Assembly (NCBI GenBank): GCA_009746045.1
Contig: RPFO01000080.1
Span: 5,625,476-5,689,475 of the forward strand
From: Mesostigma viride
Taxonomy: Eukaryota > Streptophyta > Mesostigmatophyceae > Mesostigmatales > Mesostigmataceae
Reading direction: 5' to 3'
Length of the DNA stretch: 64,000 nucleotides
Positions within the stretch are counted from its first letter, which is position 1. Each line of letters starts with the position of its first letter. Below, piece by piece: positions 23,601 to 35,000 of this stretch. The notes beneath the pieces are model-generated. The model had not been told where the DNA came from. It did not search any database and saw only the letters and a list, made by a program, of their open reading frames with translations. Made by a program: the position numbers and the translations under genes.

Positions 23601-25036
23601 CTAGGCGTCCCCCCTATGGGCAGGGTTGCCTGCTTGCCATAGGGGTTCATCAAGTGGTACAACAGCTGGTATTGTTCAGCTGCCTGCTGAGGCACTTTAG
23701 TGAGTGCATCAGCAGCGTTGTGTTTGTCCTCCACGTGACGGGTGGACTCCCAGTAGGTGGACTCCTGTTTAGGACCACCCAGTCAAGATCAGTGTGACAG
23801 CATAGGGGTTAGCAAGGAAACTGAGGACTGACTGACTGTCAGTGAGCAAGTGTGCCACCACCCCAGCATTGCTGCCTGCTTGCATCTGCAACCAAACCAG
23901 CACATGATTCAAGTACCTGGCATGAAGCACTGCTGACACCACTGCCCTGCACTCAGCAGCATTGCTGCTGACAGCCTTGCGTCTATGCAACCGGCTGTAC
24001 CATGAAATGAGAGACAAGGGTGCATCATCATTCTGCACAAAATACAAGCCTGACTCCCTTGCCTGCACTTGGTAATCTGCCTGGACTCCATGGAACTATC
24101 CATCATAGCTTGGATGTGAATGGTTTTGTGGAGATCCAAGGAGTGCAAGATAAGGGGAGGGCCTTCCTGGAGAGTTTTGGTGATGGCTTTGTGACCTACT
24201 TGCATCAAGACATCATCATCAACTCTGCTAACCACAGCCAGGTGAGGTGCACACGTTGAGCACAACCACCCCAGCTTGCCTCTAATGGTAGGACAGGCTC
24301 CAGGTTTGATTTTTGTTTGCAAAACCTCCAAGCAGCTGTGCATGTAATCATTGGGAGATAAAGTGCACACACCCACTGGTTTTGATGCTGCTGGAGTTGT
24401 AACATTGTGCCACAAAATTTTATGGCAGTGGTGCCCAGCTCTACTTGCTTGCCAATCTCAAAATGCTGTGACACTTGTTGAATAAAATCATCCACAGCAC
24501 GCCTTGGCCCAGCAATCAGCTGATCATCCCCATGCCACACAAAGGTGAGAATGCCATGAGGGTGTGGGACCACAAAGAAGCAAGGGTCTATGTCATCATA
24601 TCTAGCCCCTAGCTTTTCAAACACAGCCTGAGCTGACATCCTGAAAATCGAGGAGCTGATTGCAGCCCTTCAACACCTATGTTAGCTTTCAGGTACTGCT
24701 GAGGGATGTGTTTTGCCCAAACTCTGGGAGTGGAGACTACATACACCTGACCATGCCACACTTGTTGTGCTATCTCAGGTGAGCCTTTCAGAAAGCCCTT
24801 TTAATGTCTGTAGCCTTACATACATAGTCATCCCCATCATTGAGATGACCCACAAAGACAGACAGCAAGATTTTTAAGGATGTTTGCTGAATGCCTGGCG
24901 TGTACAACTCTGCCTCTGTCAGATCAGTGGTGCCCTTGAACTCTGTCACACAAGGTCTAGCATGAAAATGACTGACCCATCTGCTGCTGGCTTATGTTTA
25001 CACACAAACTTCAGGCGCAAGTGCTTGCACCCTGCA
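23601..25036 (-). pseudogene. Second copy of LTR-B RT/RNase H
   Basis: Nearly identical to 17534-18975, with about half a dozen single-base differences that break the frame (for example near 23771, 23790, 24067, 24357 and 24789). It joins without a break to the upstream RT segment KKPAGCKHLRLKFVCKHK at 24990-25045. This is therefore the copy physically linked to the integrase half. Confidence 0.75.
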
Positions 25037-27073
25037 GGCTTTTTGTCAATAGGTGTGACAGGGGAGTATGAGAAGGACTAAGAGGATCTGGCACTACCCA
25101 TTCTTCCCTGGCCTTGTTAAAGGCCTCCACCCATTTTAGGAATCCTATGTGTGTGCGACAGTCTTGCTCTATCTGTTCATAAGAAAGAGGAGACATTTTA
25201 GCCACATCATGCTTGCCCAATCCAAATGAGTTGGGATGAAGTTTTTGGTTGTGAACCAAGTCTGCCACACAGGGTTCTTGCCCTGGGGCATACTTGGGTG
25301 TAGCAAATTTTACAGAAGCAATGTTGGTGTTAAGAAGTTTTTCAAGAGAAATTTTGAAATGATTCAGATCAACACCACCCATGTCCTGGATGGATAGTCT
25401 ATCACTGGAGATGAGGACACCAGGGTAACAGAGAAAAGGATCCCCCAACAAAGCATTCCCTTTATAACCTTCCAATACCTGAAAAGGAGTGGGGATACCG
25501 AGTATAGTCAACATGACCTGACCTAATACCTTGAGGGATGACTGCCCTGAGAAATCAGCCACATGGTGCCAGGGTGAAGGTTCCAAAGGCATAGGGGCAC
25601 AGCCAGGGCACTGATAATGCTGACCTGGGCTTGTGTGTCCACTGCAACCATAAATGGGCTATTGTCATTCTGCCCAACCTTCCCCACCTTAGCTGATCCT
25701 GCAGCAGTTTGAGCTTTGCTCTATGAGCTGCTTGTAAAATGCGAACAGCGTCTGCTAGGCTGCGTTTGGAAGGTGCAGCTAGTGGCTGAGCTATGTTCAC
25801 ACTTGAAGAGGTGATAGGTTGCTGATCACCTGTTTTGCCAATGTGACCCTCTGCTGCAGGGGGCCAAGCCTGCAGTGACTGCCTACAATCATCAAGGGTG
25901 ACCTGGGTGTCACAGTGGGTGTGGCTCTCACACTCACCAGTGGGTGTTCCAAACAACCACTCACTGGGCAACGCTGGGATGCCAGGCAACTGTACAGGGC
26001 TGTCGGCCAACAGCTCTTCCTCCTCTGCCACGTCTGACACAGTTGGAAAATACAATTTCATCCTGTGAGGTGAACACCTGTGAATCTTTCCCGTGTCATT
26101 GTGTTTAACTAACACTGTCCTGCCAGTGGTGTTAAATTTAGGATGGTGGCTGGCCCATGCCAGGTACCCACCTTGCCTAGTCCCGACTCCTTGTAGAATA
26201 GGACCTGATCCCCTTCTTGAAGGTGGGACGTGGATGCTTTGCATCCTTGACAGCTAACCTGCTAGCTGTCTGTGCTCGCTGTGCGTTGTATAGGGCTAGT
26301 ACCTCAGGTGGATAAATGCCTGCATGCAATCCATCTGGTGTAATGATCACCCCTTGTGGGGTTTTCATGAGTGGCCTCCTGTTGAGGACTTGGCACAACC
26401 TGGTGGACCACAGAGCTCTGTCAGCATATGACCCACTGTCAGCCAGCAGATTGCCATCTTCTTTGGCTACAAGGGTTTTAATGGACCTGATGGCCCTTTC
26501 AATAATGCCTTGCCTCTCATGATCTTCTAGCCCAGCCAGATCAATAGCCTCACACCCTGGTTCATTGGCAAGACACGTGAACTGCTGATCCAGTAACAAT
26601 GCCTCCACAGGGTAGTACCTGGCCTGAGCAATCAAGAGAGCCCTGAGCAACTGTGTCTTGTCCATTCCAGGTAATGGTTCAATGGTTGTGTACCTTGACC
26701 ATGCATCTTTAAGTGCCAAGTAAGATTGTCCTTTGATATGAAAGACATCTCCTACCACCCTGCCCTTGCACTTAGGTGGGGTAGCTACATGCCACTTAGG
26801 GGGTTTGGGTGCATTGAACTGACAATGCTGGCAGTGGGATCTGACCACCTGGCATGCACGTCTGAGTGCTGCCCCCCCTATTGCTGCTGCCACCACCTCT
26901 GCACTCACTTCATGCCCATAAAGGAAATGCAACTGCAAAGCAAGCTCCTGAAAACTGATATGAGCATCCTCTGCTGGGGACACTCTGCACACCTTGGGAA
27001 CCATAGATGTGAAGGTTGGTTTAGAGACATAATCTTCTGAAACCAGCTGTAGCACCTTTCCAGAACTGCTCAC
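25037..27073 (-). pseudogene. Integrase and protease-like part of LTR-B pol
   Basis: Starting near 27073: a His/Cys zinc region (HFLYGHE...CQVVRSHCQHC), an integrase core (GDVFHIKGQSYLALKD, an Asp in LLLDQQF, Glu in IIERAIRSIK), a C-terminal integrase segment (WASHHPKFNTTGRTVLV), then a retropepsin-like domain (MVAVDTQAQVSII, flap VADFSGQSSLKVLGQV, NALLGDPFL), then the RT N-terminus (WVEAFNKAREEW). At least three one-base shifts (near 26210, 25600 and 25065) split it into ORFs. The protease motif DTQA lies after integrase, as in LTR-A. Only about 77 codons separate the gag zinc knuckle from the integrase zinc region, too few for a protease in the usual place. Confidence 0.75.
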
Positions 27074-27353
27074 TGCTCTGACAGTGGGGCATGCAGATGA
27101 AAAGGTGAAGCAGGCACACTCAAGCCAGCATGAGAGGGAGACTCACACTTCTTGCCGTAAGGAGGCCGCTTGCAGTCCTTGGGGTCACCGTGGGGCGGCC
27201 CGTGGCACTTGTGGCACAGGACGTCCAAATGCCCCAGCTCGTCCACGTTCTTGCGGCAGGTGGGCCGCATGGTACTTCATGCCACAGCGGGTGCACCGCT
27301 GAGAAGACTTGTCCTCCTTGTCCTGCTTCTTGTTGTTGTTGTTGTTGTTGTTG

Positions 27354-27385
<32 letters not shown>

Positions 27386-28500
27386 TGTTGTTGTTGTTGT
27401 TGCTGTTGCTGTTGTTGTTGTTGTTGCTGGAGCTGCCCCCCTTGGAGGGAGACTGCCCCTTACCCTTGCCCTTGCCCCAGCCCCTGCCCTTGCCCTTGCC
27501 CTTGCCCTTGCCCTTGCCCTTGCCCTTAAACATTTGTCCCAGCAGGGACTTCACTTCTGCCATGGTGACAGGTCTCTTGCTCCTGTCTTCCCTCTCCCTA
27601 TCCTCCTCCTCCCTCTCTTCCCCCCTGACCCTCTTTACAGAGGTGCCCATGGCCCCCTGGCTAAGGGGAGCCAAGGCCAGCTTGATATAATCCAATGCCT
27701 CCTTCATGTCCTCCCAGTACTTTGCCATTCCTGTTGCAAGCATAGCGTAGGTGTTTTTGTCAAGTTTGAGTTTCTCAAGGAAGGAACGCAGCAAGAACTT
27801 GTGATCTAGCTGCTGGACATCAGGACGTGCTTTGATGGCTAGCTCATATTTCTTTGTCTCAGCCACATAGTCCACTGATGTGACCCTGTATTCCTCTACC
27901 CACCTGAATGCCCCATAGATGTCCACAGATGAGGGGGTGGAGAGGAGGTCAGTTAGCTCCTTCATGAAAGCCTCCCAAACTGCCCTAGCCTGCGTGTCCT
28001 GCCACTTGGGATACCTACGCTGGAAGACAAGGATGAGATTCTGAATCTGAGAGGAGGACTGATGGTAAAAATCCCCCTGCATGAGAGATCCAAACCAATT
28101 CTTGACATTCAGTTCCTCCCTAGCCAGCTGAAGAGAGAGAAGTGCATGATTCCCCTGCTCCCTAGTATACCCCTCAGGCAGCCCCCTGACATTAATCCTA
28201 TCCACAGGACGGTTTTCATTGTAAGTGGGCAACCTAGAGGGGGATGCAGGGGGAGAGGGAGAAGATGGTGTTGCTGCTGCAGCATTCACAGGAGAGACAT
28301 GCTGAGAGGGAAGTGCTACTTGAGTGAGCTGAGCAGGAGGGGCAAGCATGGGCTGTGTAGGAGGGTTAGACAACATAGGGGTGGGCTGGGTGGGGGTGTG
28401 AGTGTGTGTCACTTCCCGCCTCCTGCTGCGGGCCTCCTCCCAATCATGGAAGGTGGGAGAGAGGGACACTTCATCGTCAGTAGGGTTAGTAAATCATGAT
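27070..28500 (-). CDS. Gag of LTR-B
   Basis: The ORF from 28469 has a Pro/Thr/Gln-rich start, then a helical capsid-like body (VFQRRYPKWQDTQARAVWEA, then LDHKFLLRSFLEKLKLDKN). A Lys/Gly repeat encoded by CCCTTG units follows (27470-27530), then Asn/Thr/Gln runs encoded by TTG repeats (27330-27425). A one-base shift near 27270 then moves to the frame carrying CTRCGMKY and CHKCHGPPHGDPKDC, a zinc knuckle with one extra spacer residue. The length is usual for a Copia gag, but the homopolymer-rich insert is odd and could vary between copies. Confidence 0.65.
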
Positions 28501-30108
28501 GCAGCCAGGTAGGCAGCCACCTACCCGCCCCTTCAGGATGGCATTGTGCAGGAGCTCCAGGAGTCGCACCAGGCGAACCCTGCTGCCCTGCACCCTCCTT
28601 CCTGAGAGAGGGCCTGCAGGGCAGGCAGCAGGTCGTCACACACCCTGCGTGTGCCGCATGGAGGTTGGGCAAGCCCAGGATGTGCGTGATAATCGCACAC
28701 ACCAGGCTGCCCGCCTCCGCGACGTGCATCTGCTGGCTCCTGTCGGCCAGCCCACGGAAGGAGGCTGTGGCTGTCTGTATGGCACGCCACACGGCCTCAT
28801 CACCCAGGGTGATGAAGTCCCGACCTTCCAGGTCGCCGTCCAGCAGTGCTGGCTGCTGCCCTGCGGTGGGACCCTGAGGCCCCTCCGGCCCTGCCAGGGC
28901 CTTGTCCTTGTTGCGGCTAGAGGGGGCCTGCCCCCCAGAGCCGCTGGAGGTGCCCGTGACACCCTCCATGGGGGCTGCATCCCCCGCCAGCGCCGGAGGC
29001 GCCGGCGTCGCTGCCGGGGTCCCTGCGACCCCGGGCGCTTGTGTCGCCGCCGGGGTCCCTGCGACCCCGGTGGCCTCCTCAGCCACCTGGCCCCCCACGC
29101 TGGGCGGGGGAGCCCGCGGCTGAGGTTGGACCCTCTGACCTGCCAGAGGGTCCTGGGTGGCTTCACCACCCATGGGCGTGTTGGGGCGTCTGCCGCCCCG
29201 CGCTCCGTCGCAGGCGGCATCGCAGCCGCCTCACGCCTCTCCGGGCCCCAGCCAACTGGCGTGACTTGGGGCCACGGCCCCAACGGAGTCAGCGTGATCT
29301 CCTGTGTGGCGACCACGCGCAGCGCCTCTCTCTGACGCTGTCTGGACGCCCACTGATCACAGTGCCGGGGTTTCGCCGCGGCCGATTGGTGTAACACCAC
29401 AGCCAAACTGCCACCTGAATCAGGGAAACTGCATCCGCAAACGATTCTCGATCATCGTTTGCGTCCGATGAACCTCAATCGCATGGATGGGCTCATCTGC
29501 CGTCAACTGGAAAACGTTGCCGAATGATCCAGCCGTTCACCGAAATGAACGCTGGGATGTCGTCCTCCCCAATGGGGAGAAGATGGGGTACGCGCCCGAA
29601 CGCGACAGGTGGCGGAACATGTTCCCCATACCGGTCAATGTCCATGATGGCCATCTGTCGGCCCACGGAAAGATTACCAGACGTCGCAGGCGTCTGTGTC
29701 GAAATCTCGAGCGAAGGCCGTGACCTCGCAGGCTGCACCTCCCCATCCTCCTCCGAGGAATCACTCCGCTCACGACCCCCGTCACCTGCGACGGGGGAAT
29801 TACGTGCCCGGGGGACCTGCCCCCCAGGTGCCATGGCGGACGAACCGCCAGTGGCAAACGGACGACCGCTCGCCATCCCCCGGGCGCCGGGCCCCACCTG
29901 CGGGGTCCGACGCCTGGGGTGGTCGGCGACCACCGTGCGGAAGGTGACGTTGGGCGTCACCCTCGCATCGTTGGTGGAGGGCGTGCCCTCCGGCGAAAGT
30001 CGGGGTGAGGTGCGCCTGGCAGGCGCCTTCCCCTTAATTGTTGTTGTTGCCGTTGTTGCCGTTGTTGGAAGCCATATTTTTTTGCTTGTCGAAGAAAAAA
30101 ATAACGAA
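28501..30108 (-). pseudogene. N-terminal extension or leader ORF of LTR-B
   Basis: From an ATG at about 30073, a broken frame can be followed through several one-base shifts (near 30035, 29525, 29420, 29170 and 28640). It has Asn/Gly repeats, an acidic Ser-rich segment, MDIDRYGEHVPPPVAFG, EVHRTQTMIENRLR, Ala/Pro/Gly repeats, then a helical segment (LEGRDFITLGDEAVWRAIQT). I do not recognise the domain. It may be a gag N-terminal domain, or a separate ORF before gag. The density of shifts resembles the unpolished block just to the left. Confidence 0.35.
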
Positions 30109-30120
30109 CTTTTCAGTCCA

Positions 30121-30578
30121 AGTTGGATGGAGACTAGGGACGACGAACAACTGCTGAAGCTGAAAGCGAATGATGATTGTATTAGTAATAATACAATGAG
30201 AGAGCAATGGAAGCTGAGGGCTCAGAATGGAACGTCTGGGCAAACTCGGGTGCTGCGGCACTCCCCAGTGCTACGCCTATATGCCTATGGCGGTGCTACC
30301 TGCAGCACCTCACCAGTGGACAACTGTACACTGCAATGCCATGCGACCACGTCACTAGCATCAACTACACTCGGCCCGTCCAGAACCGGATAACCCGGGT
30401 CTGGCGGGTCGAGCTAGAGTCTAGGCACAGTCTGGCACTAACCGCACATCGGTCCACATGACACCTCAGTACCGTACACCCTGCCGTACAGTACTGAGGT
30501 GTCCCGCTCAGCCGCGGTAGGCAATACGCGGCGCGCAGGCCGGAAATCCGTGTGTCAGCCTAAGCATCTCATCTAACT
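30121..30578 (-). repeat. 5' LTR of LTR-B
   Basis: 458 bp with AGTT...AACT ends. The primer site (TGGACTGAAAAG on the minus strand) is adjacent at 30109-30120, and the target duplication GTCAG is at 30579-30583. Confidence 0.82.
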
Positions 30579-30583
30579 GTCAG

Positions 30584-31140
30584 CGATGTCCGCGTCTCCG
30601 CTTGCCGACCAGATCTCGTGCTCCTCCAGCACTGCACATGCGGGTGTCCTCCTTGCAGAGGGAGGGTGCCGGTGTGGCTGTAGGCACGCGGGGGCGGGGT
30701 TGCGGAGCGCAGCGATGAGGGCGGGTTAATTGCTGAAGGAATGAGCTGCAGGAAGCTGGTCAGGATAATCAGGCGTTGTTGCATTTTCGATCGACAGATG
30801 AAGAGCCGGCCACTCCAAGTCTACCAAGTGTCGTCGTAGTCGAGATCGATCATTCCCCGTGAGCGCCTCGTAACAATCGGGTGTTCCTGTGCTAGGTACT
30901 TGATGACCTGGGCACATTGTGCCCCCTAGTGACAGACATTGCCAGTCGAAGAAGGAAAAGCGCTCATTGCCAGGGTCATTAAAGCGACTCCATTTGTTTT
31001 CCTGGCAAGGTTTCTTGGGCTCCGCGGGGTGAGGCGCTTGGCGATGGGTGGGCGGGTAGTCTGGGCAGATGAGCGAGAGCTTGAAGGGCGAGTGGGTTGG
31101 GCTGGGAGCTAGCTGGAAAGCTCCTCTTCCAGAACGTGCA
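30584..31140 (-). pseudogene. Unknown ORF upstream of the protease gene, N-terminal piece
   Basis: On the minus strand one frame stays coding-like from about 31140 (QLAPSPTHSPFK, KWSRFNDPGNERFSFFDWQ, LVDLEWPALHLSIEN). It has an in-frame TAA at 30726-30728, then VLEEHEIWSASGDADIAD, and reaches the LTR-B insertion at 30584, beyond which 15997-15486 continues in frame. No ATG is evident before the Met near 30917, so an upstream exon is possible. The single stop could be a mutation, an intron remnant or an error. Function unknown. Confidence 0.3.
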
Positions 31141-31550
31141 TGTTTAGCTAGCTTTTGGGGTCGTCATAGCCTGCCGGAATCGTGTCACGTGCGTAACTTG
31201 TTCGACAGTGCGCTTCAGCGGTAACCGATTATACTGGCGGGTCACGTCTTAAAAAGACGCATCAAATGCAAGTGATCTCACTGAATTTAGGGCTCAGGCG
31301 CGAAAGTGCTGAGCTCCGCCGTCAGCCATGTCGTTCAGCAAGCCGTTTCGCGTCAGCCATTTCGTGCCTGGCTACCAACTCTACGCCCAGGCCCTAGTCC
31401 AAACTGACCTTGAGCTAAGCTGAGTTTTCGTTTCGTTTTTTTTTTTTTTTTTCTGTGTGTAACCGTCAGAAGTACTTTTACTCTATCTGTCATACGTTGG
31501 ACTAGATATACAGCGTGCTGTATGTACATGTACATCAAGTGATTTGATTT
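31141..31550. other. Intergenic with a LINE-like 5' end motif
   Basis: No gene. Positions 31245-31315 resemble 62440-62505, the 5' end of the LINE-like element. Shared on the minus strand are a hairpin-like GC-rich start, a GTGA...TCAC pair, a palindrome around GTCTT-AAGAC and a following TATAAT. A 17-base T run lies at about 31436-31452. Confidence 0.35.
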
Positions 31551-31982
31551 TCGTGGTTCTCTGAACATAGTTTCTTTATAGTGAGATGGAAGGGTAGCCG
31601 CTATAGCTAGGTTATTGGGTTCACGTGACATACCTTTTGAGGCCGGTGCGGCCTGATCCGGATCAGTCGTGGCCAAAGCTTTGGCCAGTTTTTCTTGGCC
31701 AGGTGGCAGGAGCTACGTTGAGATATAAACCTGCCACTGTCTAGGTTTCTTGGCTCATGGCGTAGTGATTAACTAGATCTAGATTCTTTCTCTCACGCAA
31801 TATGTGACCTAATAGCCCCGGCAGCCTTACGTAAGCTGCCGGCAATTAGAACGCCACATTGCGTCATTTGTTCAGACGCAACATTTGCGTGGCGAAAAAA
31901 TGCCGTCCGGGCCAAGGCCGCATGACACGCAAAAAAGGACAAAAACAAACCCACCTAGCTAAGGTCGGCCTCTTTTCTTTTC
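31551..31982 (+). repeat. A1 repeat of the DIRS-order element
   Basis: Contains a near-perfect inverted repeat around CCGGCAGC...GCTGCCGG (about 31817-31842) nested in a longer ACGCAATATGTG...CCACATTGCGT pairing. It lies upstream of the ORF and probably holds the promoter. Confidence 0.8.
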
Positions 31983-32069
31983 ACGAGGGCGGCGACAGCA
32001 AGCCAGGGGAAACGAACCTCTGGTTTGACGAACCTGTACTGTCGGAGCCATTTTTGGCCCTGAGCAGCA

Positions 32070-35000
32070 ATGCCGAAGGGGCGCAAAGCTACAGGAGGGC
32101 AGGCAGCGCGCGGGGAGGACGGGACGCCCACACCGCGGGCTGCTGCCGCCAGTCACGCGCCAGTCGCCTTCAGCGCCAAAAAGAAGCAGCTCGCCACTCT
32201 GCTCGCCAAGTGCATCAGCCCCGCAGAGGCGGTGGGGGCAGTCGAGCAGGTCTTCGGTGCCGAGGACTGGGTGACGGACGCCAGCTCGTGGAGCTCGAGC
32301 CAGCTGAAGTCTGTCGTGCAGTTGCTGGCCGATCACGTTGATGTTGGCGACGTGTTGGACGCACGTGACCCAAACGGAACGTTGGTGGCAAAACTGCTGG
32401 CCGTGGCAGATCTCGCGGCGGACGAGGAGGAGGATCAGGCGCTGCCACCAACGACACCTGCGCAGCGAAAAATGGCCAAGCCGAAAGGCGCGGCCAAGGT
32501 TTCGGCAGGTGGGGGGGCTGTCGGAAAGGAAATGAGGGCGAGGTTGGCGACATTCGTTGGGGCACCTCCGGAAACCGAAAATCAGGACGACGAGGAGGAC
32601 GAGGAGGGGGAGGTCGCAGCCGAGAAATTCATGCAAGGTTTGAAGGCAGCGCTGGGAGGAATGGAGGGGGCGGGAAGCCACTTCAAGGCCTCGAAAGGGG
32701 TGGCGCTGCCAAGCCGAGCCAAGAGCGTGAAATATCGGGTTTCGGAGCGGGTGCTGCCGGGGGTGTTGGAGGACGCCAGCGACAATGGGATGGGAATCCG
32801 GTCGTGGGTCATGACGGTAAAGCCTGGAAATTGGCGGAACATGGAGAACAGGAAAATTGTCATGAACATTGCATTGGCCATGGACACCCTTCTCAAGGAG
32901 CTGGGCTCAGCAGCCGGGGAGCTTGTGGGCATGGAGTACCTAATGAGGGTGGTGGCGGCCTTGCTGCAGGTGGAGGGCAAGGAGGGGGGGGTGGAAGGTG
33001 GCCAGCCACCTCCTGCCATTGGGGGAGGAGGCTGCACTGTCAGCCACCCCGGCTGTCAAGGCAGCTCTCCAAACTGCCATCCTCTTGGACAAGCTCAGCA
33101 AGGCTCAACAAGTAGGGAAATAGAATCCCAGCGGGACCGCTCCCTTTTCCCGCTGCCATACCCACTTAGGCCAGCGTACACCGCGTGGGGCAGGGTGAGA
33201 TCGGCACGCCGGCGACAGCGTGCCACGCGCCGCCACCGCGAGTACACACTGCAATGCAAGGTAGTGCGTTGGCTTAATTGGCTGTGGGGAGGGGGGCAAG
33301 ACCCTCCTCCTAACCCTAGAGGGGCGTGCTCTAAGGGGAGGGAGGAGGCCCTTGCGAGGGTCAAGAGGCACTGCACCTGGCACAGTCGCCGCGTAGGGGG
33401 CGTTGCGACAGGCCAGGAGCAAGAAGGTGCTGATGCAATATATGGGAAGCAGAATAAGTATGAACAACTGCGCGCGGACGCGGTGAGTCTACCAAAGGCG
33501 GAGGTGGCGGGGAAGGCACGGCTGCTCGACCTGTTGGCTATGCGGCCGAGCTGGCGGGAGATATATGCCAGCGAAGAGAACTGCATCAAGCCAGCGGTCG
33601 TGGCGAGCGCAAAGTATTGGAATGTGCCCAAGCCCAGCCGGGGATGCTCCATGGCTGAATGGGGCAAGCTCATGAGCCGGGCAGCGGGCGTGGGCATGGT
33701 GGCGTTCCGGGAGAGGCGGCCCAAGTGGGTGGATGGCTGCTTTGGAGTGGCCAAGGGGGTGGGTGAGCTTCGGTTCATCGTCAACAGGAAGCTGGGCAAC
33801 CTGCTGTGGGTGGACCCCCCCAAGATCCTGCTACCCCACCTGGGCATCCTCGTGGAGGTCTACATCAAAGGCTGGTGCTACTGCGCCAAGAGCGACCTCG
33901 TGTCATACTACTATTCCATCGAGGTGCCCGAGTGGTGGTGGGACTACCAAGGGCTTCCTAGTGTGTGGTCGACTAGCGTAGGTCTGGCAGGGCCCAGGCG
34001 GAAGGTGTGGCCCGTGCTCAAGGTGCTGGCCATGGGACATTCCCATGCGGTGGCGCTGGGGGAGGCCATCCATGAGATGGTGCTCTACATGACCGGTGCC
34101 CTGGATCCGAGGCGCCAGGTCAACTACCTCTCAAGCGCAGGTGAGCTCACCTTGGTGCGCGACGAGTGTGGCCAGCCACTGCGCTTGGCCATCGAGTACA
34201 AGGAGGAGCGCGCCGGGGAGCTTCAGATTGACCTGGAAAACCCCCCTGCCCCCATGCTGTCCATCACCATTGATGACTTGGTGGCCAGCAACGGGCGGAC
34301 CTGCGAGGCGGTGAACCAGCTCATCACGCGCGCTATTGAGGAAGGCTACCTCCCTAACAACCTTGTGCCGTCTAAGGAGAAGACTAAGATGGCGAGCCTG
34401 GAAGGGGACGAGCTAGAAGCCCTAGGGGTGGTGCACCGACGGAACGGCGTGCTGGAACCAACGGTCAAGCAGCTCAACCTTGTGATCGCCCACACGCAGG
34501 CTATACTCACTCGAGGCCGAGCTACGGCCGAGGGGCTGGCTGCCGTCTTGGGGCGGTGGTTGTGGCTGCAGATGTTAAGCCGCAGCTGCTTGTCCATTTG
34601 GCAGCAATGTTTCAAATTCATCAGCCTGCAAGGGTGGGGGCAGCGATCCTGGGTGCTGTGGGCCGGGGTGCGGGAGGAGTTAGAGTGTGCCCTGGCCTTG
34701 GCTCCCATGCTAAGGGTTGACCGAAGCGCACCTTTGGCCCGTGAGGTGGTTGCATCTGACGCGTCCACCTACGGGCAAGGTGTCGTGTACGCAACCATGG
34801 AGCCGGGCGATGTGACGGAGCTGGCGAGGGCACGAGAGGTGCGGGGGTACCCGACTTTGCTCATACCAAGTGAGGTGGCCTACGCTGGCCCTAGGCCACT
34901 GAGCGCGCGGGCGCAACAAGCAATCACTAGCCAGCAATGGCGGGTTGGGGTCCGGAGTCGTTGGCGGGATCCGGGGATGCACATCAACGAGAAGGAGGTG

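Larger units (their letters stand above)
19001..25036. repeat. Error-rich duplicate of 12657-18975
   Basis: The order of leader, LTR-A 5' LTR, USP-like 5' piece, unknown ORF, LTR-B 3' LTR, LTR-B 3' region and RT/RNase H is exactly as on the left. Differences are mainly lost single bases, dense up to about 23.6 kb and sparse after. The copy joins smoothly to the rest of LTR-B at 25037. I infer uncorrected long-read sequence placed beside a gap. A real segmental duplication is the alternative. Large ORFs seen here (for example at 20650-21495 and 20664-21800) are frame-shifted echoes. Confidence 0.85.
15998..30578 (-). mobile_element. LTR-B: Copia-order retrotransposon, interrupted by an assembly duplicate
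   Basis: LTRs 15998-16458 and 30121-30578 flank it, with the target duplication GTCAG at 15993-15997 and 30579-30583. On the minus strand the LTR begins AGTTAGATG and ends CATCCAACT, again AGTT...AACT. A TGG-starting primer site, TGGACTGAAAAG, follows the 5' LTR (30109-30120). The interior encodes gag with an N-terminal extension, integrase, a retropepsin-like domain, RT and RNase H. True length is probably about 8.5 kb, because 19001-25036 duplicates sequence to its left. Several frameshifts break the proteins; some may be sequence errors. It disrupts the unknown ORF upstream of the protease gene. Confidence 0.82.

Noticed and set aside
27300-27430. Coding poly-Val/Leu/Cys ORFs on the plus strand
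   Set aside because: These are shadows of the TTG-repeat part of the minus-strand gag.
31436-31452. T run as the poly(A) tail of a minus-strand retrogene
   Set aside because: No coding remnant or target duplication could be placed beside it.
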